Below, piece by piece: positions 50,286 through 58,353 of a DNA stretch of 58,353 bases. Source of the DNA: Phycisphaerales bacterium (GTDB taxonomy: Bacteria > Planctomycetota > Phycisphaerae > Phycisphaerales > SM1A02); NCBI GenBank assembly GCA_022446965.1, contig JAKVBV010000014.1, positions 1 to 58,353 of the forward strand, given 5' to 3'. The translations under genes were made by a program, and so were the position numbers. Under the pieces are notes generated by a model. That model worked only from the letters and a program-made list of their open reading frames with translations, did no database searches and was not told the DNA's origin. Each line of letters starts with the position of its first letter. Position 1 is the stretch's first letter.

Positions 50286-51503
50286 ATGAACACGTCCATG
50301 CAACCGGGCTTTGAGCAACGCACGCAAGGCGTGCTCGATGATCTCAGTGCCACCGGTCAACTCAAGCAGCTGCAGATGATCGAAGGGCCGATGGGGCCGT
50401 CGATCACGTTGCGTGATCGCGGTGAAGTGGACTGCTTCTGCTCGAACAACTATCTCGGTTTGGCCAACCATCCCGACGTGGTGGAGGCGGGCATCGAAGG
50501 CCTGCGGCAACACGGTGCAGGGACCGCCAGTGTGCGATTCATCTGTGGCACGTTCACGGCCCACGAGGCGCTCGAGCGCACCATCGCCGACTTCCTCGGC
50601 GTGGAGGCCAGTTACACGTTCGTGTCGTGTTGGACGGCCAGTGAGGCTCTGTTCCCCACGCTGTGCGAGCCCGGCGACTGCATTGTGTCGGACGAACTCA
50701 ATCATGCGTGCATCATTGACGGCATGCGGCTGGCTGGGGTGATAAAGAAGGGTGTGCGCAAGGCTGTCTACAGGCATTCGGACATGGCGCATGTCCGCGA
50801 GGTGCTGCAGGGACTTCGTGATGATCCGGCGTTCACCGGCGAGATCTTCCTGGTCACCGATGGCGTGTTCTCGATGGAGGGCGACATCGCTGATCTGCCC
50901 GCGTTGCGGGCCTTGTGTGATGAATTCGGTGCGCTGTTGATCGTGGACGATTCCCATGGCACGGGAGTGCTGGGCGCCACTGGTCGAGGCACGCATGAGC
51001 ACTGGGGCATGCGTGGTGACGAGATCGATCTGTTCACTGGCACGCTGGGCAAGGCGCTCGGCGGCGGTGCTGGCGGCTACATCGCCGGGTCCAAGGCGGC
51101 GATCGAGATGATCGTGCAGCGGGGGCGGCCAACGTTGTTCAGCAATGCGTTGCCCACGACCGTGGCGTGTAGCGCTCGCAAGGCGATTGAAGTGCTTGAT
51201 GCCGATCCGTCACGGGTGGCGCGGCTGCATGAGAATGTCCGCATCGCTCGTGAGGGCATTCGAGAGGTGGGCTTTGAGGTGCTGGACAGCCCCACGGCCA
51301 TCTGCCCGATCATCGTGGGCGATACAGCCAAGGCCATCGCCATGAGCAATCAGCTGCTGGACATGGGTACGTTCGCGATCGGCTTCGGCTTCCCGGTGGT
51401 GCCTGAGGGCACGGCTCGGATTCGTGTGCAAATCTCCGCGGCACATGAGCAGGTGCATCTCGATCGTTTGATCGCCAATCTGAGATCATTGAAGCAGTCG
51501 TAG
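50286..51503 (+). CDS. kbl: glycine C-acetyltransferase (2-amino-3-ketobutyrate CoA ligase)
   Basis: This PLP enzyme cleaves 2-amino-3-ketobutyrate with CoA to glycine and acetyl-CoA, completing threonine catabolism begun by Tdh. The 405-residue protein belongs to the alpha-oxoamine synthase family: FCSNNYLGLANHPDV, GAGTASVRFICGT, VDDSHGTGVLG, and the PLP lysine in FTGTLGKALGGG (Lys256). Kbl-typical RFICGT is present where 8-amino-7-oxononanoate synthases have SRLVSG. GGAGAAG lies six bases before the ATG. It is convergent with the BtpA-family gene. Confidence 0.94.
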   Translation: MNTSMQPGFEQRTQGVLDDLSATGQLKQLQMIEGPMGPSITLRDRGEVDCFCSNNYLGLANHPDVVEAGIEGLRQHGAGTASVRFICGTFTAHEALERTIADFLGVEASYTFVSCWTASEALFPTLCEPGDCIVSDELNHACIIDGMRLAGVIKKGVRKAVYRHSDMAHVREVLQGLRDDPAFTGEIFLVTDGVFSMEGDIADLPALRALCDEFGALLIVDDSHGTGVLGATGRGTHEHWGMRGDEIDLFTGTLGKALGGGAGGYIAGSKAAIEMIVQRGRPTLFSNALPTTVACSARKAIEVLDADPSRVARLHENVRIAREGIREVGFEVLDSPTAICPIIVGDTAKAIAMSNQLLDMGTFAIGFGFPVVPEGTARIRVQISAAHEQVHLDRLIANLRSLKQS

Positions 51504-51532
51504 GCGTCTGACACCACGCATCTTCCCTGACC

Positions 51533-52315
51533 CTAGCTACGGGCGGCGTCCACGAGGCGATTGGCGGCCTCGGGATCGATCGCATTGGCCCAGTGGCTGT
51601 CCACCTTGAGGGCCGAGCCGACGATGGCCCCATGGGCCACGTCGAGCGTCTGCCGCACCGTGCTCGCATCCACGCCACTGCCCACGATCACCGGCACATC
51701 CACCGCATCGCGAACAGTTCGCACGTCGCTCAGCTGCGTCCGCTTGCCGGTGGCTGATCCGGTGAGCACGAGGGCATCGGCGCCCATGAATACGGCGCCT
51801 TGAGCCAGCTCAGTGATATCCAGATCGCCGGTCAGGGCGTGGGCGCTGTGCTTCTTCTTCACATCGGCCCATACCTGCACGTTCGCGCCGACCCGGGCAC
51901 GTTCGCGCAGCAGCGGGCCTGCGTCGGCCTCGGCCATGAGGCCTTCATCGGCCACGGCCGCGTAAGCGAATCCCTCGGTCCGAATGAACTGGCCGCCGGT
52001 GGCGTGGGCCACGGCCAAGGCGGCCGTGTTGGCACCTGCAAGGACTTGCACGCCCACCGGAATGTTGACTGCGGCTCGAATGGCCCCTGTGACGGCCGTC
52101 ATTGCGGCCACGATTTCCGGGCCGACGTCGCGCAGGAGATACGGCGTGTCGTGCATGTTCTCCACGAGCAATGCGTCGAAGCCGGCGGTGTCGAGCACCT
52201 GCGCCTCGGCCACCGCGCGATCGATGATGGCCGATACAGGCTCGCCGCCTCGCGCTGTCCCTGGCAATGCACCCACGTGCACCATGCCGATCAACATGTC
52301 GTGCTGTACGTTCAT
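51533..52315 (-). CDS. BtpA/SgcQ-family TIM-barrel protein
   Basis: A 260-residue protein with IGMVHVGALPGTARG, LVENMHDTPYL, the KKKHSAHALTGDLDI segment and DALVLTGSATGKRT, VPVIVGSGVD. These are hallmarks of the BtpA family. BtpA was named for its effect on photosystem I in cyanobacteria, but relatives occur widely in non-phototrophs, and their enzymatic role is unknown; a phosphate-binding barrel fold is likely. Its ATG overlaps the stop of the S9 peptidase gene, so the two are co-translated. Confidence 0.85.
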   Translation of the reverse strand: MNVQHDMLIGMVHVGALPGTARGGEPVSAIIDRAVAEAQVLDTAGFDALLVENMHDTPYLLRDVGPEIVAAMTAVTGAIRAAVNIPVGVQVLAGANTAALAVAHATGGQFIRTEGFAYAAVADEGLMAEADAGPLLRERARVGANVQVWADVKKKHSAHALTGDLDITELAQGAVFMGADALVLTGSATGKRTQLSDVRTVRDAVDVPVIVGSGVDASTVRQTLDVAHGAIVGSALKVDSHWANAIDPEAANRLVDAARS

Positions 52316-54324
52316 CGCGTGCGCTTCTTCAGATACCGGCCCAGCCAGCTGAGGATTTCGCCGAGGCGATGCTGCCGAAGGTCGGCTGGCCCGCCGCGGC
52401 TCATGCCGTGGCTGGTGCTGCGAGGATAGCGCACGAAGCGTGATGGAATCCGCCGGATCTGGAGGGCGGAATACACCTGCTCAGACTGCTCCACGTTGCA
52501 GCGGAGATCGCCTTCACTGTGAATGATCAACGTGGGGGTCTTCCACTTGCCAGCGAAGCGAATAGGGCTGCTCTTCCATCGGGCTTCGGGATCGCTCCAG
52601 AAGTTGCCGTCAAAGTAGTGCCAGGGCTTGTCCATGAAGTCGCTGTTGCCGGCCATCGAGACGAGGTTCGACACGCACCGGTCGGTGATCGCACAGGCGA
52701 AGTCGTTGGTCTGGCCGATGGCCCAATTGGTCATGTAGCCGCCGTACGAGCCGCCCATGATCGCCATGCGTTTGGCGTCGATCTCCGGGCGAGCCATCAT
52801 CCAGTCGGCGACGGCGCGGATGTCGGTCCAATCCGTGGTGCCCCAGGCGCCGCGAATGGAGGCGCAGTGATCGCGTCCATACCCTTTGGATCCACGTGGG
52901 TTGGAATACACCACGACATAGCCCTCCGCGGCCTGGCATTGGAACTCGTGGAAGAACGTGCACCCGTACTGGGCATGTGGGCCGCCGTGCACCTGCAACA
53001 CGGCCGGAGCGCGGCGCACCGACTTGCGTGTGGGCGGCGTGAGCATCCACACGTGCACCTTGTTGCCGTCGGGCGACGTGATCCAGTGTGCCTTAGGCTT
53101 GGCCACATGTCGCGCTCGCAGCAAGGTGTCGTTGCAGTGCGTGAGCCGCTTGGGTGTGCCACCGGCGAGTGGCATGATGTGCACTTCACTGGGTCGTGTA
53201 GGTGACTCCACCGTGAGCACCATGTGCTTGCCCACAACATTGCCTTGGTCGTGAATCTTGGTGCCGCTGGTGAGGGCTTCTGGAGTGCCGCGTCCACTGC
53301 GGGCGAAGCGCATCGATTGCACGGCGCCATGGTGGCCGATGCGTGCGAGCACATGGCGGCTGTCGGGGGTCCATCGAATGCTCGGGGCGAAGGCGACTTC
53401 ACTGGAATCACCCAGGGCTGCCGCCATCAGGCAGAAGTCCGTCTTGGCAGACAACGACTTCGCCTTGCCGGTGGTGGCACTGCACACGAACAGCTCCAGG
53501 TTCTCGACGGAATACGTGCCGTCATCACCGGCGCGGCCCGCCCATGCCAGCCACTTGCCACACGGGGAGAAGCGTACGTTGGTCTTGGGGCCATCGGGCA
53601 GGCCCGGGAGCCGCTTCGTGCGTCCGGTCTTCACGTTGAGCAGCAGCAGATCGCTGTTGCTGTCGAACATCGCCCGGCTGTTGGTGTTGGTAGTCAGGGC
53701 AAGGGTGCGGCTGTCAGGCGACCAGTCGAAGGTGAAGAAGCCCATGGCATCCTTGGCCCACACGGTGCGAGCCTTGCCTGAGGCGACGTCGACCACCTTC
53801 AACACGAAGCGACGCTGCTCGAAGTAGCCATCGCCATCGAGGCGGTACCACGGCGTGGTCGCGATGCGCGGAGGCTCGCTGCCGCCTTCTGCTTCGCGGG
53901 CCTTGGTTGCGGCGGTGGTGCGCTCAGGGTCGGCTGCTCGCCAGACGAACGCGATCGACGCGCCATCAGGTGCCCAGGCAAACATGCTCAGTGTGCCTTC
54001 GGGCAGATCGGTGATCGCGGTGGATTCGCCGCCGTCGCGATCAAGCACGCGGATCTGGGGGCGTTCCTTGTCGCGATAGGAAAGGAACGCGATCCTGCGA
54101 CCGCACGGGGAGAAGCGGGCCTGACTGTCGCGGTCGCCGCTGGAGATTTGTCGGCTCCGGCCGCCGTCGGGGGACACCGCCCAGATGTTGGACACCGTTG
54201 CGTTGCCCGCAGTGTGTTTGCGGGTGAACGTGACCAGATCGCCGGTGGGCGACAGTTGAGGGTCGTACGGAATCACCAGGCGGGTGAGATCGGATGGGGT
54301 GATGGCGGTCTTCTTGGTTGGCAT
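52312..54324 (-). CDS. S9 family (prolyl oligopeptidase-type) serine peptidase
   Basis: The 670-residue protein combines an N-terminal beta-propeller (repeated SPDG/SPCG blades such as RFSPCGRRIAFLS) with a C-terminal alpha/beta-hydrolase domain. The catalytic triad is Ser526 in GGSYGGY, Asp606 in SEGD and His639 in STSHG. This resembles acylaminoacyl peptidase/dipeptidyl peptidase members of family S9. No signal peptide is visible, so it is probably cytoplasmic and acts on short peptides. TAGTAT lies six bases before the ATG. The gene is divergent from the M20 hydrolase and coupled to the BtpA-family gene. Confidence 0.9.
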   Translation of the reverse strand: MPTKKTAITPSDLTRLVIPYDPQLSPTGDLVTFTRKHTAGNATVSNIWAVSPDGGRSRQISSGDRDSQARFSPCGRRIAFLSYRDKERPQIRVLDRDGGESTAITDLPEGTLSMFAWAPDGASIAFVWRAADPERTTAATKAREAEGGSEPPRIATTPWYRLDGDGYFEQRRFVLKVVDVASGKARTVWAKDAMGFFTFDWSPDSRTLALTTNTNSRAMFDSNSDLLLLNVKTGRTKRLPGLPDGPKTNVRFSPCGKWLAWAGRAGDDGTYSVENLELFVCSATTGKAKSLSAKTDFCLMAAALGDSSEVAFAPSIRWTPDSRHVLARIGHHGAVQSMRFARSGRGTPEALTSGTKIHDQGNVVGKHMVLTVESPTRPSEVHIMPLAGGTPKRLTHCNDTLLRARHVAKPKAHWITSPDGNKVHVWMLTPPTRKSVRRAPAVLQVHGGPHAQYGCTFFHEFQCQAAEGYVVVYSNPRGSKGYGRDHCASIRGAWGTTDWTDIRAVADWMMARPEIDAKRMAIMGGSYGGYMTNWAIGQTNDFACAITDRCVSNLVSMAGNSDFMDKPWHYFDGNFWSDPEARWKSSPIRFAGKWKTPTLIIHSEGDLRCNVEQSEQVYSALQIRRIPSRFVRYPRSTSHGMSRGGPADLRQHRLGEILSWLGRYLKKRTR

Positions 54325-54330
54325 CCAGCC

Positions 54331-54336
54331 ATACTA
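54331..54336 (-). promoter_or_regulatory. -10-like box for the S9 peptidase operon
   Basis: TAGTAT on the minus strand ends six bases before the ATG, within the 48-bp divergent gap with the M20 gene. Probable leaderless start. Confidence 0.38.
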
Positions 54337-54372
54337 GACACACTGCATGGACGTATCCTGCACGTATCGCCA

Positions 54373-55512
54373 ATGGTGGACATGCACCGAGTTCAGAGTT
54401 TGGCCGAGCAACTGCTGGCTGTCGATACGACCAGCGGTCGGTCGCTCGAGGCCGTGCATGCACTGATCGAATCTCATCTGGCCCACCGGCCCGAAATCGT
54501 CGTAGAGCGTCTGCCCGGTTCGGCGGATGACCGCCCCAGTCTGTTGTGTTCCATCGGCGGCGATGGCCCGGCGGGCCTGTTGTTGTGTGGGCATCTCGAC
54601 ACCGTCCCTGCAGGTGACGGGTGGACGAGTGAACCATACGCACTCACGGCACTTGACGACTGCTGGATCGGCCGTGGTGCCTGCGACATGACCGTGTTCT
54701 GCGCCCTGGCTGTGGAACTGCTGGCCAGTGCAAGCACCTGTGGGCCGCTTCACGTGTTGCTGTTGCCTGATGAAGAACTCGGATCACTTGGCGTTGCAGC
54801 TCTTGTTGAGCAGTGGCCTAAGGGCCGCCGCCTGCCCGAAGCGTGTGTGATCGGTGAGCCGACATCGCTCCAGGTGATTGGTGCCCACACAGGGCATCTG
54901 AAGGCCACGATCATCGTGCGCGGTGCCATGGGGCACAGCGGTACGCCGGGCAGCGGGCACAATGCGATCGCGGCGTTGGGCAAGGCGCAAATGGCGCTAG
55001 AGGATGTCCGCATTCGGTGGGAAGCGGTTCGCGGCGCGACTAGTGCGCTGCTGCCCGTGCCTCATCCCGTGCTGGCACAGGTGGGCATCGAGGGGGGCGT
55101 GGCGTGGAACGTGATCCCGCACGAAGCGCGGTTGCGGATTGGTATTCGAACCTTGCCCGGGCAATCGCCTGAGGTGTTGTTGGGCGAGGTTGTTGAAGCG
55201 CTCACGGCGGCGCTCGATGGCGAAGACTGGACGCTTGATTTGTTCAACTCCAATCCACCGCTGCACACATCGGCGGATGCGCCCGCCCATCGGTGGTTGT
55301 GCGATCACATCGGGCAGCATTCCCCGAAAGGCGCAGCATTTTGCAGCGACGGTGGTCATCTGGCGACGCTGGGTGTGCAGTCGGTGCTCTTTGGCCCTGG
55401 GTCGATCGACCATGCCCACAAGCCCGATGAATTTGTGCCCGTGGCCGAGGTTGAAGCGGCGGCCGGGCATTTGGAAGCGATGATCGAATGCCTGTGTGGA
55501 GGTGCTGCGTGA
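54373..55512 (+). CDS. M20 family metallohydrolase (ArgE/DapE-like)
   Basis: A 379-residue di-zinc amidohydrolase. Metal and catalytic residues are visible: GHLDTVP (His74, Asp76), GRGACDM (Asp105), PDEELGSLG (Glu134, Glu135), VIGEPT, and the last histidine in DHAHKPDEF. Family members deacylate N-acyl amino acids such as acetylornithine or succinyl-DAP. Its TGA overlaps the hutF start (GTGA). That coupling suggests it may deformylate N-formylglutamate, the HutF product, instead of ArgE work; this is inference. Start at 54373 or the ATG three codons later. Confidence 0.85.
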   Translation: MVDMHRVQSLAEQLLAVDTTSGRSLEAVHALIESHLAHRPEIVVERLPGSADDRPSLLCSIGGDGPAGLLLCGHLDTVPAGDGWTSEPYALTALDDCWIGRGACDMTVFCALAVELLASASTCGPLHVLLLPDEELGSLGVAALVEQWPKGRRLPEACVIGEPTSLQVIGAHTGHLKATIIVRGAMGHSGTPGSGHNAIAALGKAQMALEDVRIRWEAVRGATSALLPVPHPVLAQVGIEGGVAWNVIPHEARLRIGIRTLPGQSPEVLLGEVVEALTAALDGEDWTLDLFNSNPPLHTSADAPAHRWLCDHIGQHSPKGAAFCSDGGHLATLGVQSVLFGPGSIDHAHKPDEFVPVAEVEAAAGHLEAMIECLCGGAA

Positions 55513-56801
55513 CCATCATTCGACCCGAGCTCGCGTGGATTGGCGGTGACTTTCTCGATGGGGTGGAGGTGCACATCGAGCATGGGCACATTGCATCCGT
55601 CGTGCCAACGCAAGAGCCACCCACGCACGAGGGCATGGCGTTGATTCCGGGCTTTGTCAATGCGCACAGTCATGCGTTTCAGTTGGCTCTGCGGGGTCGC
55701 GGCGAGGTGTTCCCAACCGATGCCGAGAGTTTCTGGACGTGGCGCGAGGCGATGTACGACCTGGTCGAGTCGCTGTCGCCTGATGACGTGGGCGAGATTG
55801 CGTGGCGGTGCTTCATGGAGATGCGCGGAGTGGGCATCACCAGCGTTGGTGAATTTCACTACCTGCATCATGCCGATCCTGCCGCTCGCGACTTCGCCAT
55901 GGATGCCGCAGTGCTTGAGGCGGCGCACATGGCGGGCATTCGGATCACGTTGTTGCAAGCGGCCTATGTGCATGGCGGCTTTGGTGAGCCGCTGGCTGGT
56001 GGGCAGATGCGATTCGACACCAAGGACTACTTCACATGGGAAGACTCGGTCGACGCGGCGCGTCGGGCGGGCGTTGATGACAAGCAGTCCGTGGGCGCCG
56101 TGATTCACTCGCTGCGTGCGGTGGATATCGAGCATGCCAAGTCCATTCGGGCGTACGCCCGCGACAACGGGTTGGTGGTGCACGCCCATCTCGAGGAGCA
56201 GGTGGCGGAGATCGAGGCATGTGTTGCTGCCACGGGCAAGCGGCCCATGCAGTTGGTAAACGAGCATTTGGAGCCTGGGCCGGACATGACAATGGTGCAT
56301 TGCACGCATACGGCGGCCGAGGACATGTCGCTGTATGGCGCTGCCGGTGGGCGGGTGTGTCTGTGTCCCATGACCGAGGCGAATCTGGGCGATGGCCTCG
56401 CCGACGTGCAAGCGATGTTGGGCAGCGGTGCGGATGTGTGCTTGGGCACCGATTCCAATGCCCGCATCAGCATGCTGGAGGAGATGCGGATGGCTGAATT
56501 GGGGCAGCGGCTGCGTGTGCAGCGGCGGGGGGTGTGTCTGGATGCAGACGGCCGTGTAGATCGCCCCTTGATGGACATGGCCACGGTGCATGGTGCGGCC
56601 AGTCTTGGTCTGCATGCCGGAGCGATCATGCCGGGCACGGTGGCTGATCTGGCGTTGGTCGATCTGGACTGTGCGTGGTTGGCGAGTGTGGATCAATCTG
56701 ATCTTGGTGCGGCGTTGGTCCTCAGTGGAAGTGATGACTTGATCATGGACAGTTGTGTGGGTGGGGCGTGGTTGTCGGATCTGTGTGAGGAGGCGATCTG
56801 A
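55509..56801 (+). CDS. hutF: formimidoylglutamate deiminase
   Basis: HutF converts N-formimidoyl-glutamate to N-formyl-glutamate and ammonia in histidine degradation. The 430-residue amidohydrolase has NAHSHAFQ (His53, His55), the HutF-typical FWTWREAMYDLVESLSPDD, TSVGEFHYLHH, VHAHLEEQ, MVHCTHT and LGTDSNARIS for the remaining metal and catalytic residues. The GTG start overlaps the M20 gene stop, with GGAGG six bases upstream. No hutH, hutU or hutI is in the window, so the rest of the pathway must be elsewhere. Other amidohydrolases are possible but match less well. Confidence 0.88.
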   Translation: MTIIRPELAWIGGDFLDGVEVHIEHGHIASVVPTQEPPTHEGMALIPGFVNAHSHAFQLALRGRGEVFPTDAESFWTWREAMYDLVESLSPDDVGEIAWRCFMEMRGVGITSVGEFHYLHHADPAARDFAMDAAVLEAAHMAGIRITLLQAAYVHGGFGEPLAGGQMRFDTKDYFTWEDSVDAARRAGVDDKQSVGAVIHSLRAVDIEHAKSIRAYARDNGLVVHAHLEEQVAEIEACVAATGKRPMQLVNEHLEPGPDMTMVHCTHTAAEDMSLYGAAGGRVCLCPMTEANLGDGLADVQAMLGSGADVCLGTDSNARISMLEEMRMAELGQRLRVQRRGVCLDADGRVDRPLMDMATVHGAASLGLHAGAIMPGTVADLALVDLDCAWLASVDQSDLGAALVLSGSDDLIMDSCVGGAWLSDLCEEAI

Positions 56802-56810
56802 GGCGTCGAG

Positions 56811-56838
56811 TTGACTGGGCTGGTGGGTGCTGTACAAT
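56811..56838 (+). promoter_or_regulatory. sigma-70-type promoter for initiator tRNA
   Basis: TTGACT (56811-56816), a 16-bp spacer and TACAAT (56833-56838) match the housekeeping consensus at ten of twelve positions and lie 12 bp before the tRNA. It is the best promoter visible in the window. Confidence 0.75.
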
Positions 56839-56850
56839 GCCGCGTTCTAC

Positions 56851-56924
<74 letters not shown>

Positions 56925-56962
56925 TTACCCGGTCGGTTGCACACGCAGCCGGCCCCCGAGTG

Positions 56963-57008
56963 AACCAACAACGCCCCCGATTAATCTTGGGTGCGTTGTT
57001 GGTTTTAT
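56963..57008 (+). terminator. intrinsic terminator after initiator tRNA
   Basis: A perfect 12-bp stem, AACCAACAACGC (56963-56974) with GCGTTGTTGGTT (56993-57004), is extended by CCC/GGG with a bulge and followed by a short T-rich tail (TTTTATT). It lies 38 bp after the tRNA. About 95 bp with nothing recognisable follow before the next gene's end. Confidence 0.8.
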
Positions 57009-57102
57009 TGCTGGTCAATAGACACCTGTTGATCCACGGCGGCAGGGGAACTCGCGGGGCGACTGGCCCACTTGTTGGGCTGCACGTTGTGGCCCGTGTC
57101 AG

Positions 57103-58050
57103 TCAGCGGTTCACACGTACGAGGGCCTCGCCTAGGCCGGTTACGGCATGCAACTGACCTTGGGCGTCAAGCACCATTCCTGTGGGCAGGCCACAGGCGG
57201 ACGAGGCAGGCACATCGAGCACCGTGTGCCATTGGCCTGTGGCGAGATCGATCACACCGACCGTTCGATCGCCTGGGCATGTGACCCACAGGCCGCCGAC
57301 GCCATCGAGTTCGAGATTGTCCGGGTGCTTGGGCGTAATGGACGCCGTCCAGGTGTCAGCGGTGCCCGCTTCCAGATCAACATCGCCATGCCATACACGA
57401 TTGGGGATCATCTCTGCCACATGAATGCGGCCATTGGCCTCGTCGAGCGCAAGGCCGTTGGCCAAATGCAGACCGTCGAGCACCACCGTGGGTTGGGAGG
57501 CGCCAGGGGCAAGGTGCCAAAGCACACCGTCGGTCAAGGTGGCATCACTGAAGGGTGCAAGCAGTCGATCGTGGCCGCCTTCAAAGGTCACGGCCGTACT
57601 CTGCGTGAACCACACCCCGCCAAGGCTGTCCATACGGGCAGCGTTTACGCCGTATGGGTGTTGGTGCAACAAGGCACTCTTTCCCGTGTCCAGGGGTACG
57701 AGCCAGATGCTCCCTCCAATAACGTCAGTCAACACGACATGACGGCGATCCGGTGTGAGGCTTACACCATTGGAGATGGCTCCGCGGTCAGCGTCGTATC
57801 CGGCTGCGGTCAGTTCGCCCCACGGCCGGTGCGAGCCGTCCGCCTCAAGCATTCGTAGGCCATGGTGGCGATCCGCCACAATCAGGCTGCCGTCGTCAAG
57901 CAGCACGCCGTCTTCAGGACGGTCGAGCGTGCAGTCCGCAGGCAGCGGCTGCATGCGATCGGTGCTGACCGAAGGCGGTGGAACGAAGGGCCGGGATGCT
58001 GCAGTGCACCCGCTGGCCAGAAGCAGCAACGCGATGCCCGCTCGGGTCAC
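57103..58050 (-). CDS. SMP-30/gluconolactonase-like lipoprotein
   Basis: A 315-residue lipoprotein: GTG start, short hydrophobic signal and lipobox ASGC (Cys15). The mature part is a six-bladed beta-propeller of the SMP-30/strictosidine-synthase type. Visible segments are RPEDGVLLDDGSLIVADRHHG, ISNGVSLTPDRRHVVLTD, HLANGLALDEANGRIHVAE and LDGVGGLWVTCPGD, each typical of one blade. Members hydrolyse lactones using a bound metal; catalysis here is unproven. The GTG overlaps the stop of the upstream DUF1080 gene, suggesting a joint role in carbohydrate breakdown. Confidence 0.82.
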   Translation of the reverse strand: MTRAGIALLLLASGCTAASRPFVPPPSVSTDRMQPLPADCTLDRPEDGVLLDDGSLIVADRHHGLRMLEADGSHRPWGELTAAGYDADRGAISNGVSLTPDRRHVVLTDVIGGSIWLVPLDTGKSALLHQHPYGVNAARMDSLGGVWFTQSTAVTFEGGHDRLLAPFSDATLTDGVLWHLAPGASQPTVVLDGLHLANGLALDEANGRIHVAEMIPNRVWHGDVDLEAGTADTWTASITPKHPDNLELDGVGGLWVTCPGDRTVGVIDLATGQWHTVLDVPASSACGLPTGMVLDAQGQLHAVTGLGEALVRVNR

Positions 58051-58353
58051 GGCAATTCTCGAATGGCGATGTTGCGGAACTCCACCGGCGAGCCTTCCGA
58101 TTCGAGGCACAGATAGCCGGTGCGTGGGTTGCACTCGGTGCCCCCGGAGACCTCGTGCCCGTTGACCCACAGTCGCACTTCGCCATTGATTGCGCGGATG
58201 TAGTAATGGTTCCACTGACCGGTGTCGCGCGTGTGGTTGCCGCTGGGGAAGGAGCGGCGGCCGTTGGGGGCCGCAGGCGGGAAGGGCTTCATGGTGCTCT
58301 TGCCTACAGGGAACACGTCGCCATGGCAGGTGAACCAGTTGGGTTCGCCGTGG
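58047..58353 (-). CDS. DUF1080 (3-keto-disaccharide hydrolase) domain protein, 3' part only
   Basis: The gene enters from the right edge; 101 codons are visible with no start. The sequence HGEPNWFTCHGDVFPVG, then WNHYYIRAINGEVRLWVNG and GYLCLESEGSPVEFRNIAI, ending IRELP, is the characteristic C-terminal half of DUF1080 domains. These jelly-roll proteins are expanded in planctomycetes and related bacteria and some hydrolyse 3-keto-glycosides. An apparent in-frame GTG start at 58316 is an internal valine. The stop overlaps the next gene's start. Confidence 0.85.
   Translation of the reverse strand, partial: HGEPNWFTCHGDVFPVGKSTMKPFPPAAPNGRRSFPSGNHTRDTGQWNHYYIRAINGEVRLWVNGHEVSGGTECNPRTGYLCLESEGSPVEFRNIAIRELP

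Noticed and set aside
56960-57157. 65-codon frame starting in the tRNA terminator
   Set aside because: It starts within the terminator hairpin and runs into the 3' end of the SMP-30-like gene; no ribosome site.

Overview
The window is about 58.4 kb of dense, high-GC bacterial sequence with short intergenic gaps and many ATGA/GTGA stop-start overlaps. Gene content suggests a planctomycete, probably of the Phycisphaerae: a Ser/Thr kinase fused to a TPR region, a DUF1080 (3-keto-disaccharide hydrolase) protein, an SMP-30-type lipoprotein, and a type II secretion/type IV pilus-like operon whose pseudopilins carry very large extra domains. The assignment is inferred from gene families; no rRNA or other decisive marker is present.

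Layout. 1-2022 (minus): tRNA-Gln, a GlmU-like nucleotidyltransferase, prs, and the start of rplY. 2023-2337: a gene-free stretch holding a strongly foldable multi-branch inverted repeat. 2338-10636 (plus): aat, mrdA (PBP2), rodA, rsmG, a DinG-type helicase and a phosphohexomutase. The PBP2/RodA pair implies peptidoglycan elongation. 10650-16338 (minus): coaB, an ion-transporter-superfamily antiporter, thiS and thiG, followed by a kinase-TPR protein whose 3' part has a clearly lower GC content. 16519-37041 (plus): the main system, in the canonical E-F-G-H-I-J-K order: a GspE-like ATPase, PilT, a second PilB/GspE-like ATPase, PilC/GspF, two GspG-like pseudopilins, then GspH-, GspI-, GspJ- and GspK-like proteins. 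The GspK-like protein is 2681 residues, against roughly 300-350 normally. No secretin, prepilin peptidase or inner-membrane platform genes (C, L, M) are in the window.

37056-43138: uppS and purA (minus), an FHA protein, hemW, then an FkbM methyltransferase coupled to a multi-pass GT-C-like membrane protein. 43169-48956: a DUF1844 protein, a SurA-like lipoprotein, a YpdA-like flavoprotein, an unrecognised secreted protein, and rlmN. 49249-51503: tdh and kbl, a complete threonine-to-glycine route, preceded by a 36-bp tandem repeat. 51533-54324 (minus): an S9 peptidase coupled to a BtpA-family protein. 54373-56801: an M20 hydrolase coupled to hutF. 56811-57008: a near-consensus promoter, initiator tRNA-Met and an intrinsic terminator. 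57103-58353 (minus): an SMP-30-like lipoprotein and the 3' end of a DUF1080 gene.

Two sequence-level patterns recur. Genes inside operons overlap their neighbours and often have Shine-Dalgarno sequences. Several operon-leading genes (pmm, kinase, purA, lipoprotein, rlmN, tdh, S9 peptidase) instead have a -10-like hexamer 6-9 bases before the ATG, suggesting leaderless transcripts. Several convergent gene pairs are separated by hairpins that touch or follow the stop codons and lack a U-tract.
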